A stretch of DNA of 64,000 bases from Hygrophila difformis. Its lineage: Eukaryota > Streptophyta > Magnoliopsida > Lamiales > Acanthaceae. The notes under the pieces are model-generated. The model was not told the DNA's origin. It saw only the letters and a list, made by a program, of their open reading frames with translations, and did no database searches. Location: assembly GCA_030278955.1 (NCBI GenBank), contig JAOANR010000004.1, positions 60,019,541-60,083,540 of the forward strand. Direction: 5' to 3'. The translations under genes were made by a program, and so were the position numbers. This document shows, in pieces, positions 12,001-21,840 of this stretch (the stretch's first letter is position 1; each line of letters begins with the position of its first letter).

Positions 12001-13112
12001 CTACTGCTGCGGATCAACCTGATCAACCACGCTGGATCCCTTCCATACGAGGAATATTCACAACTAAATGTGCTAGAGAAGCTCTTGCAAATATGCCTGA
12101 ATCTGCTGCTCTTGTTCAAAAGAATTGGAAAGCTATTTGGAGATGGCCGGTGTCTCAACGTGCGCGCATGTTTCTTTGGCTTTGCAGACATGAGAAGATC
12201 CTAACGGCAGAAGAAAAGCTGAAAAGGGGTATGCATGTGGATCCTGCCTGCTGGAAGTGTGGAGAATTGGAAACTGGAATCCATGCACTTCGTGACTGCC
12301 CGGACTCTTCGAGGGTTTGGATTTCTCTTGGCATACCTCCTTCGGTACCATTCTGGTCTCATACTCTCCCTACTTGGATTGATTCCAATCATTGCTGCTC
12401 TGTTGGGGAATCGGATGCTTCGCTTTTTGGGTTTGGTTTATGGGCAATCTGGAAAGCCAGATGCCGAGAGTTTTATGGGCATGAGAGGATCTCCTGGGAA
12501 CGCATGCATCATCAGATTCGCCGTATGCAATCTGACTTTTTGACAGCCTGCACTGATCTCAGAGCTCTTGGTCTTAAGAACTGGCGTACAAGACCTATTA
12601 GATGGATCAAGCCTCCCCTGGGATGGGCCAAAGTTAATTGTGATGGCCGCATAAGTAGGCATTCCAGTTTTGCTGGTGGTATTATTCGAGACAACCATGG
12701 ACGTTGGATGGGTGGTTTTCGGGCTAAAGGTGGTGTTAAGGATGCTATTCAGGCTGAAGCGTGGAGCATTCTTCTCGGCCTCCAATTAGCTTGGGAGTTA
12801 CACATTCTCAAGATCGAAGTTGAGACAGATTGTAAGCCCCTACTCGATCTCCTCATTGGGACTTCTTCTAATTCACTGTCTTCAGGCCCTTTAGATGTTC
12901 TTCTAGCTAAAATCCATTCTATCATTCGATGGCAATGGGATGTGAAGTTTGCATGGATCCCTAGGGAAGCAAATCATGTTGCTGATTTGCTTATCAAAGA
13001 CAATTCTCTCCTTTGGGGAGTGGAGCATCTTGTTAGACCTCCTGATTGTATTCAGTCTGCCTTATTGAGTGATTGTAATGGTTTGTACCAATCTCGGCAA
13101 TTTTTTGAATGA
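9020..13112 (+). pseudogene. LINE ORF2 (endonuclease, RT, RNase H) with one frameshift
   Basis: About 1,360 codons. The N-terminus (MNINIMCWNVQGAG) begins an exonuclease-endonuclease-phosphatase domain with visible catalytic signatures CWNVQG, FEPR, GGDLNC and SDHSP. The RT region has APGPDGYHAAF, QFRPISLCNV, RQGDPISPYLF and FFADDILLF. A zf-RVT follows (CWKCGELETGIHALRDC), then an RNase H domain with NCDG, AEAW, ETDC and REANHVADLL. Reading switches frame at an eight-A run (10395-10402): the upstream frame stops at 10432 and the downstream frame is open from before it to 13112. Seven As would keep one frame. This could be a true mutation or a sequencing error; programmed shifting is unlikely. 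I start at the ATG at 9020. Confidence 0.93.
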
Positions 13113-13146
13113 AATGGCTTCGGCCCCCCCTTTCTACCGAAAAAAA

Positions 13147-13162
13147 AATGTATAGTAATTTT
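13147..13162. repeat. LINE target-site duplication, right copy
   Basis: Same 16 bp as 7485-7500. It follows the A-tail directly, so the first two As could belong to either. Confidence 0.95.
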
Positions 13163-13660
13163 AGTTTATATAAATTATCTCAAATGACTTAATTAAGTGT
13201 TTAAGTTATGCTTGTAATGACAACTGACCCGGATAAAGAAATTTTCCTATAACTTTTCCAAGCTAGGCCATTTTTATGCTCACAAATTATAAAAAAAAAA
13301 TAAATGTGAAAAATTAATATGGACACGTAATATTTCACTCCCAAAAAATTTATAGATATTTAGCTAATAAAATTTTAAGCTACAAACACTAAATCTATGT
13401 GATGCAATTCGCTAATTAAAATTGTTGTAATACTTTAACTGATAATCAAATTCGAGTTCTTTCGGCATATATTATTTCTTCTTTTTTGTTTTTTGTTTTT
13501 GTTTTTGTTTTTTTTTTTAAAAAAATAATAGGCTATAACAATATAATTGAAGGCCGTTCGCATGCATGTTATTAGTGCTTTTGTTGTATATATAAATTAT
13601 GTTTGTCTCGAAAGTATTATTAATTAATTATCAAATTTATTTAATTTTGCTAATTATTAA
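13163..13660. other. AT-rich spacer
   Basis: No gene or recognisable element. Contains a T-rich stretch running into an A-run at about 13509-13527. Confidence 0.4.
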
Positions 13661-13677
13661 AATCATCGTTCTTCAAC

Positions 13678-13857
13678 CAAATGCAGTTGGCCTGAATAGT
13701 ATGGGGTTCTGACAGCTTAAACAAAGGTCTCTGGTTCGAGTATTTCTATATGCAGAATTCTGTTTTGGGAGAGACAACCCTTCAATGCCCACCAGATCCT
13801 CGAGAGATTAGTTTTGGGTCCAATGTGGCATAAGAATACCCGGTATACACAAAAAAG
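13678..13857 (+). mobile_element. tRNA-derived SINE with 17-bp target duplication
   Basis: A 180-bp element with a box-B-like motif (GGTTCGAG) near its 5' third and an A-run at the 3' end. Direct repeats AATCAT(C/T)GTTCTTCAAC flank it at 13661-13677 and 13858-13874 (one mismatch). Non-coding; would need LINE machinery in trans. Confidence 0.8.
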
Positions 13858-14301
13858 AATCATTGTTCTTCAACTATCATAATTAATGAATTTCATTATG
13901 ATACAATCTGGTTACAGCACAACGTAACCCCATAGTATGCATATACAAACATCATTAAAAGAATATCTTACATCATACAAAATAATCATTTTATCCTAGC
14001 ACAACACAATTCTCACATTACATCGTCTATACATAGTGCGTCTGCACATGTTGATATATATACTAATATTTGTTAATTCTTTGCGCATTTCCTTTTATCA
14101 GCAAACAATGAAATTATATAAAACATTTTTTTTTAAAAAATATAATGAAAATAAAAGAAGTAATTGTTAGTGTTGGGTAATAATTCGTTTATCTTACGTG
14201 ACGCATCCATGAATTAGACAACTAATCAATAGGATGTTGTAATCAGTATAAACCTATAATTAATTTGTGAAACAAAAAATTTACCAATAAAAATATATCT
14301 A

Positions 14302-14368
14302 TAATAACAATAACAATAACAATAACAATAACAATAACAATAACAATAATAATAATAATAATAATAAT
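14302..14368. repeat. (AATAAC)n/(AAT)n microsatellite
   Basis: A compound short tandem repeat: about seven AATAAC units followed by about nine AAT units. Confidence 0.95.
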
Positions 14369-14595
14369 ACTCCATATGAAATCACTTCAAAAAAAAAAAA
14401 AATTCTATCCAAATTTGGATAGATTAATCCAGCACGCAATATTAATTCTACAATCAATGTGCAGCTGTAGCTTAACTGTTTTTCCTTTTTTTTTCCATTT
14501 ATTTTTTTTTTCTTTTTGTTAATAACCATGCAATAGCTTAACTAGTTGTGATATGAGAATAGTGACGTGGTCGTGTCACCTGACTTCCAACCTTA

Positions 14596-15283
14596 GACTA
14601 TATTTAATCATGACCACCCGAAACACCCAACCATCCAACCATCTCATTATTTAATTAATTTCTCTCCTCCAACTCATCAATATTCATCCCAACCCAACCA
14701 CCCCAATTTTACATACTTTATCAATAACCACCTAACCATCCAACCACAATATTTACTATATAATTATTTTAATTGATATAATTTTAAATTATATTGAAAT
14801 ATAAAAAAATTAATGTATCAAAAATATAAAATATTTATCTTATTTATAAAGAATAAAAATCTAAAATATTAATATATTTTTTTATTTATTTTTATTTTAT
14901 AAAAATTTAAAAATGGGTTAAATATATCAAAATTGATATATTGTGTATTTAACAAAAATATAGCAAGAGTGGTCTCTATTTGTAGAGAATGAAAAATTAT
15001 AAAATTTGATATATTTTTTATTTATATTTATTTATTTATATATAAGATATAATTATTTTATTATATAAAATTAAAAGAATCACTTGACCAATGGGATGGA
15101 GACAAGTGTCTCAATCCCATTGGCCAAATGAAAGAGACCAAGTGACCAAGTGGTGGTCTCAAGGTTGGGCAAGGCCAACCATCCAAACCCAACCAACATC
15201 CATTTTTCCTTTTTTTTTTAAAAAAAATAATTAATGATGTGGAGGTTGGGTTGGGGTGGAAATGGTTATGGATGGAGGTAGTC
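14596..15283. mobile_element. Tourist/PIF-Harbinger-like MITE
   Basis: A 688-bp AT-rich element flanked by TTA on both sides (14593-14595, 15284-15286). Its ends are imperfect inverted repeats: GACTATATTTAATCATGACC on the left and, inverted, GACTACCTCCATCCATAACC on the right. Sub-terminal regions are rich in CCAACC-type motifs. Non-coding. Confidence 0.6.
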
Positions 15284-15285
15284 TT

Positions 15286-15410
15286 ATGATTAGGGGTTCG
15301 ATTCTCATCCGACCTTTTATCTTTTCCTTTTATTTATTCTCATTGTAATTTGTATGGTTTGGATTCTCATACCCTTGCCGACACATGAATGTAAATGTTC
15401 TTTTTTTAAA
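15286..15410 (+). mobile_element. SINE fragment
   Basis: Has a box-B-like GGTTCGATTC, then segments (CCGAC, TGTAATTTG, GACACATGAATG) that align by eye with the SINE at 58634-58780. It ends in a T-run/A-run. The 5' part is missing or overlaps the neighbouring MITE. Confidence 0.5.
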
Positions 15411-15616
15411 AAAAAAAAAGTTTGTGATATACAGTAAAATTGCGATAAAACTCTTAATAAAAATTTATTATTATAATTGTTTAAGAATAATTTTTCCCTG
15501 GAAACTATAACGAATAATAATGTAAATAGTTTATTATTCTAAAAAAAATACTTTCGTTACTGTTTTCAAAAATTAAAACAATAATCTATAAAAACTTAAT
15601 TAAATTGTCCAAGCCT

Positions 15617-16116
15617 NNNNNNNNNNNNNNNNNNNNNNNNNNNNNNNNNNNNNNNNNNNNNNNNNNNNNNNNNNNNNNNNNNNNNNNNNNNNNNNNNNNN
15701 NNNNNNNNNNNNNNNNNNNNNNNNNNNNNNNNNNNNNNNNNNNNNNNNNNNNNNNNNNNNNNNNNNNNNNNNNNNNNNNNNNNNNNNNNNNNNNNNNNNN
15801 NNNNNNNNNNNNNNNNNNNNNNNNNNNNNNNNNNNNNNNNNNNNNNNNNNNNNNNNNNNNNNNNNNNNNNNNNNNNNNNNNNNNNNNNNNNNNNNNNNNN
15901 NNNNNNNNNNNNNNNNNNNNNNNNNNNNNNNNNNNNNNNNNNNNNNNNNNNNNNNNNNNNNNNNNNNNNNNNNNNNNNNNNNNNNNNNNNNNNNNNNNNN
16001 NNNNNNNNNNNNNNNNNNNNNNNNNNNNNNNNNNNNNNNNNNNNNNNNNNNNNNNNNNNNNNNNNNNNNNNNNNNNNNNNNNNNNNNNNNNNNNNNNNNN
16101 NNNNNNNNNNNNNNNN
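15617..16116. other. Assembly gap (500 N)
   Basis: Exactly 500 Ns, a conventional gap size, so the true length is unknown. It hides the 5' part of the serpin gene. Confidence 0.99.
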
Positions 16117-16877
16117 CTAGAGGCTTAATCAATGAAATACTCCCAGCGGATTCAGTTGATTCTAGCACAAAACTTCTTTTTGTGAATGCAGTGTATTTCA
16201 AAGGGGCTTGGAACCAAAAGTTTGATGCATCTGAAACAAAAGACCATGAGTTTTTCTTACTAGATCAAACTCGTAAAACTTCGGTTAATGTTCCCTTCAT
16301 GACTAGCAAGAAGGAGCAATACATCAGTGCTTTTGATGGCTTCAAAGTGTTGGGGCTTCCATATGCGCAAGGCCAAGACAAGCGCAAATTCTCCATGTAT
16401 TTCTTTCTTCCTGATGCCAAAGAGGGATTGGATGCCGTAAAGGGATTGGCTGCCTTAACTCAGAAAATGGCTTCCGAGTCAGGATTCATTGACCGCCATC
16501 TCCCATCCCGACAAGTGAAAGTTGGCAATTTCCTTGTCCCAAAGTTTAAAATATCGTATGGCTTTGAGGTGCTCAAGAAAATGGCGGAAATGAGAGGACC
16601 ACTACATTTGGTTGGGTTTCTGAAAGAGATGGTGGATACCTCCACTCTTGGCGATGTTCTGTACGTCTACAAGTTGTTCCACAAGGCATTCATTGAAGTG
16701 AATGAAGAAGGCACCGAAGCTGCAGCTGATACGGATGCTGTTATTAACCTGCGGAGTTTGGAGATGGAGGATAAGCTGGACTTTGTCGCTGACCATCCCT
16801 TTCTGTTTGTGCTGCGAGAAGACACGACTGGAGTGGTGCTTTTTGTGGGACAAGTTCTTAATCCCCTTGCGAGTTAG
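16117..16877 (+). CDS. Plant serpin, C-terminal part (5' part in the gap)
   Basis: Protease inhibitor of the serpin family, about 253 visible residues of a usual 390. The visible part starts at RGLINEILPADSVDSSTKL, followed by the family signature FVNAVYFKGAW. The hinge of the reactive-centre loop reads EVNEEGTEAAADTDAV. The scissile region is INLR-S with Arg at the predicted P1 position. It ends DFVADHPFLFVLRE and VLFVGQVLNPLAS. The alanine-rich hinge indicates an inhibitory serpin. Arg at P1 matches the loop type of Arabidopsis serpin 1, whose known targets are metacaspase 9 and RD21; a similar target here is inference. Plant serpins commonly have two exons, so the first exon is expected in or before the gap. 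A TGA-terminated frame of this quality suggests a live gene, but an N-terminal loss cannot be excluded. Confidence 0.9.
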
Positions 16878-17048
16878 TTTTGTCTTGTTTCTTTGGTGTC
16901 CTGAAATGCAATGTTGTAATAGAACCCGTGCTCTGTTGTGTATGTTGTACCTTTTGAAGGTATGAGCTGTGATTGTGAATAAGTGTTGATGGACACTGAC
17001 TATGGTGACGAGTATTTGCAGATATTTAAAATATTCTCTTTGGTTGTA

Positions 17049-17305
17049 CTCCACATCCCATTAAAAGTGGTCACTTTCTCTTCTGCACAAAATCCAATGC
17101 AGTTGTTGAATGCTTTATATCTCAAAATCGGTATAAGTAAAATTATATAAAATGTATAATTTCAAACTATACGATTAGACGATTCTAACAAGACCACACT
17201 TGACTATTTTTCTCTTCTTATTTCAATACAATAAAATTAAGTCAAAATTAAACAATGAACAGTATCAAAAGTCAAATGTAGTCACTTTTAACGGGACGGA
17301 GGGAG
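17049..17305. mobile_element. Stowaway-type MITE
   Basis: Flanked by TA (17047-17048, 17306-17307). Right end GGGACGGAGGGAG, left end CTCCACATCCCATT. Carries the shared internal core. It lies 170 bp past the serpin stop codon, within or just after the 3' UTR. Confidence 0.88.
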
Positions 17306-17439
17306 TACCTTTTTTTTTCCCCTCATGATTCATGGACACTTTTTGTGCTTATTGTTTTCATGGGCATCACTTGAAATTGGTTTCACAACGGTTCTCTAAT
17401 TCCTGTTAGAGAATTGTCAGGTGTAAACCTAAAATGAAA

Positions 17440-17570
17440 TTTTAAATTGGGGCAAGTACGCTGGAAGCTAGCTCATTTGAGTTAATGGGCCCAATAAATA
17501 AACCCGTTTACCCGAAATCAATCGGGTTGGGAGTTCGAATTCCCGGATTGATATTTTTTTTAAAAAAAAA
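17440..17570 (+). mobile_element. Possible SINE fragment
   Basis: A box-B-like GGAGTTCGAATTCCCGG near 17531 followed by a T-run/A-run. No target duplication found, so this is a weak call. Confidence 0.3.
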
Positions 17571-17798
17571 TTATCAGATGGATCCATTGAGTGGTTGGAT
17601 TTCCAAGAAAATGCTTTTTCAATAATGGAATTAATTTATTTTTTTCTGAAGACTAGAGGTTATACTATCAAGACAATAATAAACTTCTAAATCTTCCTGT
17701 TCTATTGTTTCTCTAAACTGGAATCTGGCCATTTGGAAGTTAATTCCTCTTCTTATATCCATTTCAACAATTTTATTGATCACCATTTTAACTTCTAG

Positions 17799-19451
17799 TT
17801 AACAATGCTGGGACGATAAATAAGAACAATAGAATATGGGAGGTTCCAGAAGAAGAATTTGACAACGTTATTGACACTAATGTCAAGGGGCCAACCAATG
17901 TCCCCCCGCCACTTCATTCCACTTATGATTGAGAAAAAGACAGGGATAATCATCAATGTGTCATCTGGATGGGGAAGGTCTGGTGCTGCCTGCACAGGTA
18001 CAATATAAGAATCAGCTACACCTTTCTTCTATGATTCATTTATTGAACTTGGTTATTGTTTTTCATTTTCAGTTTTGTTGCATAGCCTGTGGCCATGTAT
18101 CTGTCCGATGAGACTATTTTATTGTTTAAGTTCCAATTGTTGCTTGACATGAGGTTATTTAGATTTTTCATGTATAAGAACCTATCAACGAAACCTCGGG
18201 GTAAGAAGGATATTTTAGAAAAATCTTGTTGGGTGGATGCTATATCTTGATATCTTCCTTTTTTTTTTTTGTTTCAGTTTTTCAAAAGTAAAGGCTGTAT
18301 CTGAGATATATATGATAATCACTCAATTTCAGACAGCTGCATTTGGTGTCCTTATCTCTACTGTGATGTTTCATAATCTGAGACTTTATTAATTAACACC
18401 AGGTGGCCCCTTATTGTGCTTCAAAATGGGCAATAGAAGGTTTGATGACTAGGGCTGTTGCAAAGGAGTTACCTCCTGGATTAGCTGTTGTCGCACTCAG
18501 TCCTGGTGTTATAAATACTGAGATGCTTCAATCATGTTTTCGAAGTTCAGCTAACCCCCCCCCCCCGAAACAAAGTTCAGCAATGCTCCTCATCATAATT
18601 TTGTGCATTTTATTTTTTTTCCTCCTGTAGTAACTCAACTTTAATTTTCAGTTTAGATTTTATTGAGCTAAGAATTTTATATTTAGTAATTATGGAATTA
18701 TGTATGGAGAGAATGGTCTTTGAATTATTTAATACTTATGTTCTTACAATTTCTGAATAAAACCTGTGGTTGTACAGTTGTGCAGGTTCACCAGTAAGGA
18801 CAATGTGTTATCAAACCCTTCACAATATTCATATGGCTTAAAGTGTTTGTCTTAATGGCTGAAATGTTTCCTTCCTTTAAGAACACTAGTAGACATGTTA
18901 GCATTTCCTTTTTCTGTCATAAGAGATTCTGGAGACATCAGGAACAACATTTTGGTTTTAATACAGATCTTGTAAGAGTGAGATGGTTACCATTACTAAT
19001 TTGGTTCTAGTAACTTGCTGAGAATTGTATCACTGTGTTACCATTACTCTTTATGAACCCTTGATCTGTCCATTTAGTAAAGTTCCATTTCATGAGAACT
19101 GTGGATACAGTGACAAAAAACACTTAAAAGTGAGAAATGCTGTAGTCTTGATTTGTAGTGTCACTATCAATACAAAATTATTTTCTTTTTGGTGCTGCCT
19201 TGTATAATTGGAAATTGCTTCTCCATTTTGCTGTTAACCGATTCCCATGACACACAGTGTATGTTAGCTGTCCAAACTACATTGATCCTCTGGCTATTGC
19301 GAAAACTGCCCTATTTTTTTGGACATGCATCTGCTGAGGAAATACTTAATGTAACCTTTGGTTTTGTTCAAACAGGGCTCCGAAGGCAGCTACTATGTCT
19401 ATGATCCTTCATCTGACTGTGGCAGACAATGGTGCGTCTCTCACTGTGTGA
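17799..19451 (+). pseudogene. Short-chain dehydrogenase/reductase pseudogene (pterin aldehyde reductase-like)
   Basis: Three exon remnants of an NAD(P)-binding SDR. 17799-17997 encodes NNAGTINKNNRIWEVPEEEF and, in a second frame, HFIPLMIEKKTGIIINVSSG. 18403-18549 encodes VAPYCASKWAIEGL (the YxxxK active site) and AKELPPGLAVVALSPGVINT. 19376-19451 encodes APKAATM through VADNGASLTV and a TGA. The pattern resembles the NADPH-dependent pterin aldehyde reductase family (Arabidopsis At1g10310). Damage: the six-C run at 17902-17907 is one base too long for the frame, the first donor leaves the wrong phase, the second exon runs into a C-run with no clear donor, and the exons encoding the N-terminal Rossmann motif are absent upstream. 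Confidence 0.82.
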
Positions 19452-20056
19452 AACTGGGGGATTGTCCTTAGTCACCATCAATTCTTTGGCTTTCCAAGTT
19501 TTCTTTTCCGAGACTGCAGGAAGTATTCTCAACTCACTGTCGGTCTTAAAAGAAGGTTCGGCTATTGTAATGTACTGCAGAGCGTCTTCTCAACATTTTC
19601 TTTGTTAGGATAGTTTTTGGTGGACTTATAATGATTCGGAGCTGTACGTACACCAGATGGTGGTTACGATAATTCCATTGGCCAATCTTTGCTTTGTCGA
19701 TAGTACGGCGAGTGGGATTCCAACGATGTCCAAGAGTTTGCTTGGGTGAAAAGCACCCAAGATTGACATTTGAGTTGTTGCTGGGGTAGTTTTTCTTTCA
19801 CATTTTTAATCTTCAATGATTTTCGCCCTTGGGGGAAAAGTAGACGGAGCACTTCTGCAATAATTTAATGTTCTGTCGTTTTGACATTTGTTTTTGCTTA
19901 AGTAGTGGGAGTGGCCTCTAACCTCCATGCCCTTGCTTATTTAGTCCTCGATTGAAACTTCTGGTGTCAGTTTATTATCGCTCACTTTGAATGAGCTACA
20001 AATGGATTATTATTATTATTATTGTGACCAATGAGCTAGACATGCAATTTGGGGTT
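19452..20056. other. Spacer after SDR pseudogene
   Basis: Probable former 3' UTR of the pseudogene plus a short (ATT)n run near 20010. No gene seen. Confidence 0.4.
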
Positions 20057-20061
20057 CATTT

Positions 20062-20663
20062 TGTTGGGTATCACACCCAATCCCACATCGGAGAAGCAGT
20101 CAAAAATTGACTTGCATATAAGTGTGTCCACTTAACCCATTAGTATGAGGCCTTTTGGGAAGGAGCCCAAAAACAAAACCGTGCGGGCTTGGCCCAAAGC
20201 GGACAATATCATACTAATGTCGGAGTTAGGGTGGCGGTCGCAGTCCCAACAAGTGGTATCAGAGCCGAGGTTCGGGGATCGAGTCAGCAGACTCAGCCGG
20301 TGGACTGCGTATGTGTGGAGACCCTCAGTTTGTGCCCTCGAGTTTGGATCCGTGTTCGGTGCCTTGTGTCGAAAGTCTTCCTGATATTGTGGTGGTCAGG
20401 CGGTGAGTCCCGTTGGTTGGAACGGCGGTGCAAGATGATTTGGCGGATCAAGTTGATTATGGTTCGAGGGGAGGCCACGAGATCCATGGTCTTGGTTTGA
20501 GGGGACATTAGTATGATATTGTCCGCTTTGGGCCAAGCCCGCACGGTTTTGTTTTTGGGCTCCTTCCCAAAAGGCCTCATACTAATGGGTTAAGTGGACA
20601 CACTTATATGCAAGTCAATTTTTGACTGCTTCTCCGATGTGGGATTGGGTTTGATACCCAACA
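20062..20663 (+). mobile_element. TRIM-like LTR element with inverted second LTR (palindromic)
   Basis: A 602-bp element flanked by a 5-bp duplication CATTT (20057-20061, 20664-20668), as LTR retrotransposons make. An LTR-like unit starts TGTTGGGTATC and ends CCCAACA at 20251. Directly after it comes TGGTATCAGAGC, the initiator-Met tRNA primer-binding motif. The internal part is about 250 bp and ends in a purine stretch (TTGAGGGGA). What follows is not a direct LTR copy: 20504-20663 is the reverse complement of 20062-20221, 160 bp with about one mismatch. No coding capacity. Confidence 0.85.
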
Positions 20664-20668
20664 CATTT

Positions 20669-20946
20669 TCCTCAAGGCAGATCAATATTACCATTTTCTA
20701 GCATGGTTGTTAAGTTTGAAAAAAATATATTACTACTTGTTTAAATAGAAGTATAATATCCAACTGTCCATTTATGAAGCTAAGAATCCATAGTTAGCAT
20801 GTTCACAAAGAGCAATGATTTCACATAGATGTCAACACAAATTTTCTTCGCTTTTTTTTTTTTTTTTTAAAAAAAATATATATATATATTTTACATGATA
20901 GTATGTATTAGACTATTAGTGAAAATGGCAGCACTAGTTATTAATT
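20669..20946. other. AT-rich spacer
   Basis: Includes a long T-run joined to an A-run and a TA repeat (about 20851-20890). No gene. Confidence 0.4.
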
Positions 20947-21461
20947 TAGGGTTGAAAGCGGTACGGTAAATATCCGACCGATCCGATGTCGTATCCGATT
21001 TTATTCGAATCCGAATCCGTTTTCAACTATCCGGCCGGATATTTCAATATCCGTATCCGAATCCGTATTTTAATATCCGCATTCGTATTCATATTTGAAA
21101 ATATCTAACCGTATCCGAGAATATCCGACCGTATCCGAAAATTGATAGGATATTATCCGGATTTTAAATATGGATATCCGAATATATTAATATATTATTA
21201 TTTAATAATTAAAAATCATTAATAATTATGAAAAATATCAAATTTTCAAAAAAGATTATAAAAAATTATCCGATAATCTGTATCCGATTGAATCCGTATC
21301 CGTCATATATCCGTCCTGTATCCGTACCGTATCCGTAATCCGAAATATCCGAAACCGTATTCGTATCCGGCCCATCCGTATTCGAAACCGAATTCGGAAA
21401 AAAAATGGATAATATCCGTATCCGACACTATCCGATCGTATCCGTACCGTTTTCATCCCTA
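20947..21461. mobile_element. hAT-type MITE made of TATCCG motifs
   Basis: Ends are inverted: TAGGGTTGAAAGCGGTACGG on the left and, inverted, TAGGGATGAAAACGGTACGG on the right. The interior is dominated by dozens of degenerate TATCCG/AATCCG motifs. The flanks GTTATTAA and GTTATTAT are nearly matching. Non-coding. Confidence 0.72.
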
Positions 21462-21840
21462 GTTATTATCCCTCTAATTCAATAAAAAAAATAGTTACAC
21501 ATAACCTTTTTGTTTAATGTTTAATCTAAAATTACCACGACATAATAATACACTTTATCTATTCAAATCCCTCAAAAATAATTGTTGGGGACTAGGGAGT
21601 GATGGTTATTTCTGTTTCAATTTTCAAAAGGGAAAAATTAGAAATAAGGAGACCACAGAATACAGAAATATAGAATCGGCATTTGGCAGCCTCAGAGTCT
21701 TGAGTCGCACTCACTGAATATACATACATACGCACACGGCACAACTGACCCCCAAGTCTCTCGTCTCAACTCAATTTCACAACCGAATCAGGGGAGTAGC
21801 GGTAGCGGGGAAGAGAAGAAACTTATCATCATTTTTCGCC
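21462..21840. other. Promoter and 5' UTR region of the FemAB-like gene
   Basis: Non-coding DNA directly before the ATG at 21841. No specific regulatory site that I would defend. Confidence 0.4.

Larger units (their letters stand above)
7501..13146 (+). mobile_element. Full-length LINE (L1-type non-LTR retrotransposon)
   Basis: A 5.65-kb element bounded by a perfect 16-bp direct repeat. It has a short 5' UTR (68 bp), ORF1 (7569-8981), ORF2 (9020-13112) and a short 3' UTR ending CTACCG plus an A-tail. The two ORFs are separated by 38 bp. The domain order is gag-like ORF1, then endonuclease, reverse transcriptase, zf-RVT and a C-terminal RNase H, the arrangement of plant L1 elements that carry an RNase H. 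Completeness, perfect duplication and a single ORF2 lesion point to recent insertion. Confidence 0.95.

Noticed and set aside
20062..20663. Ordinary TRIM with two direct LTRs
   Set aside because: The right copy is the reverse complement of the left, not a direct repeat.
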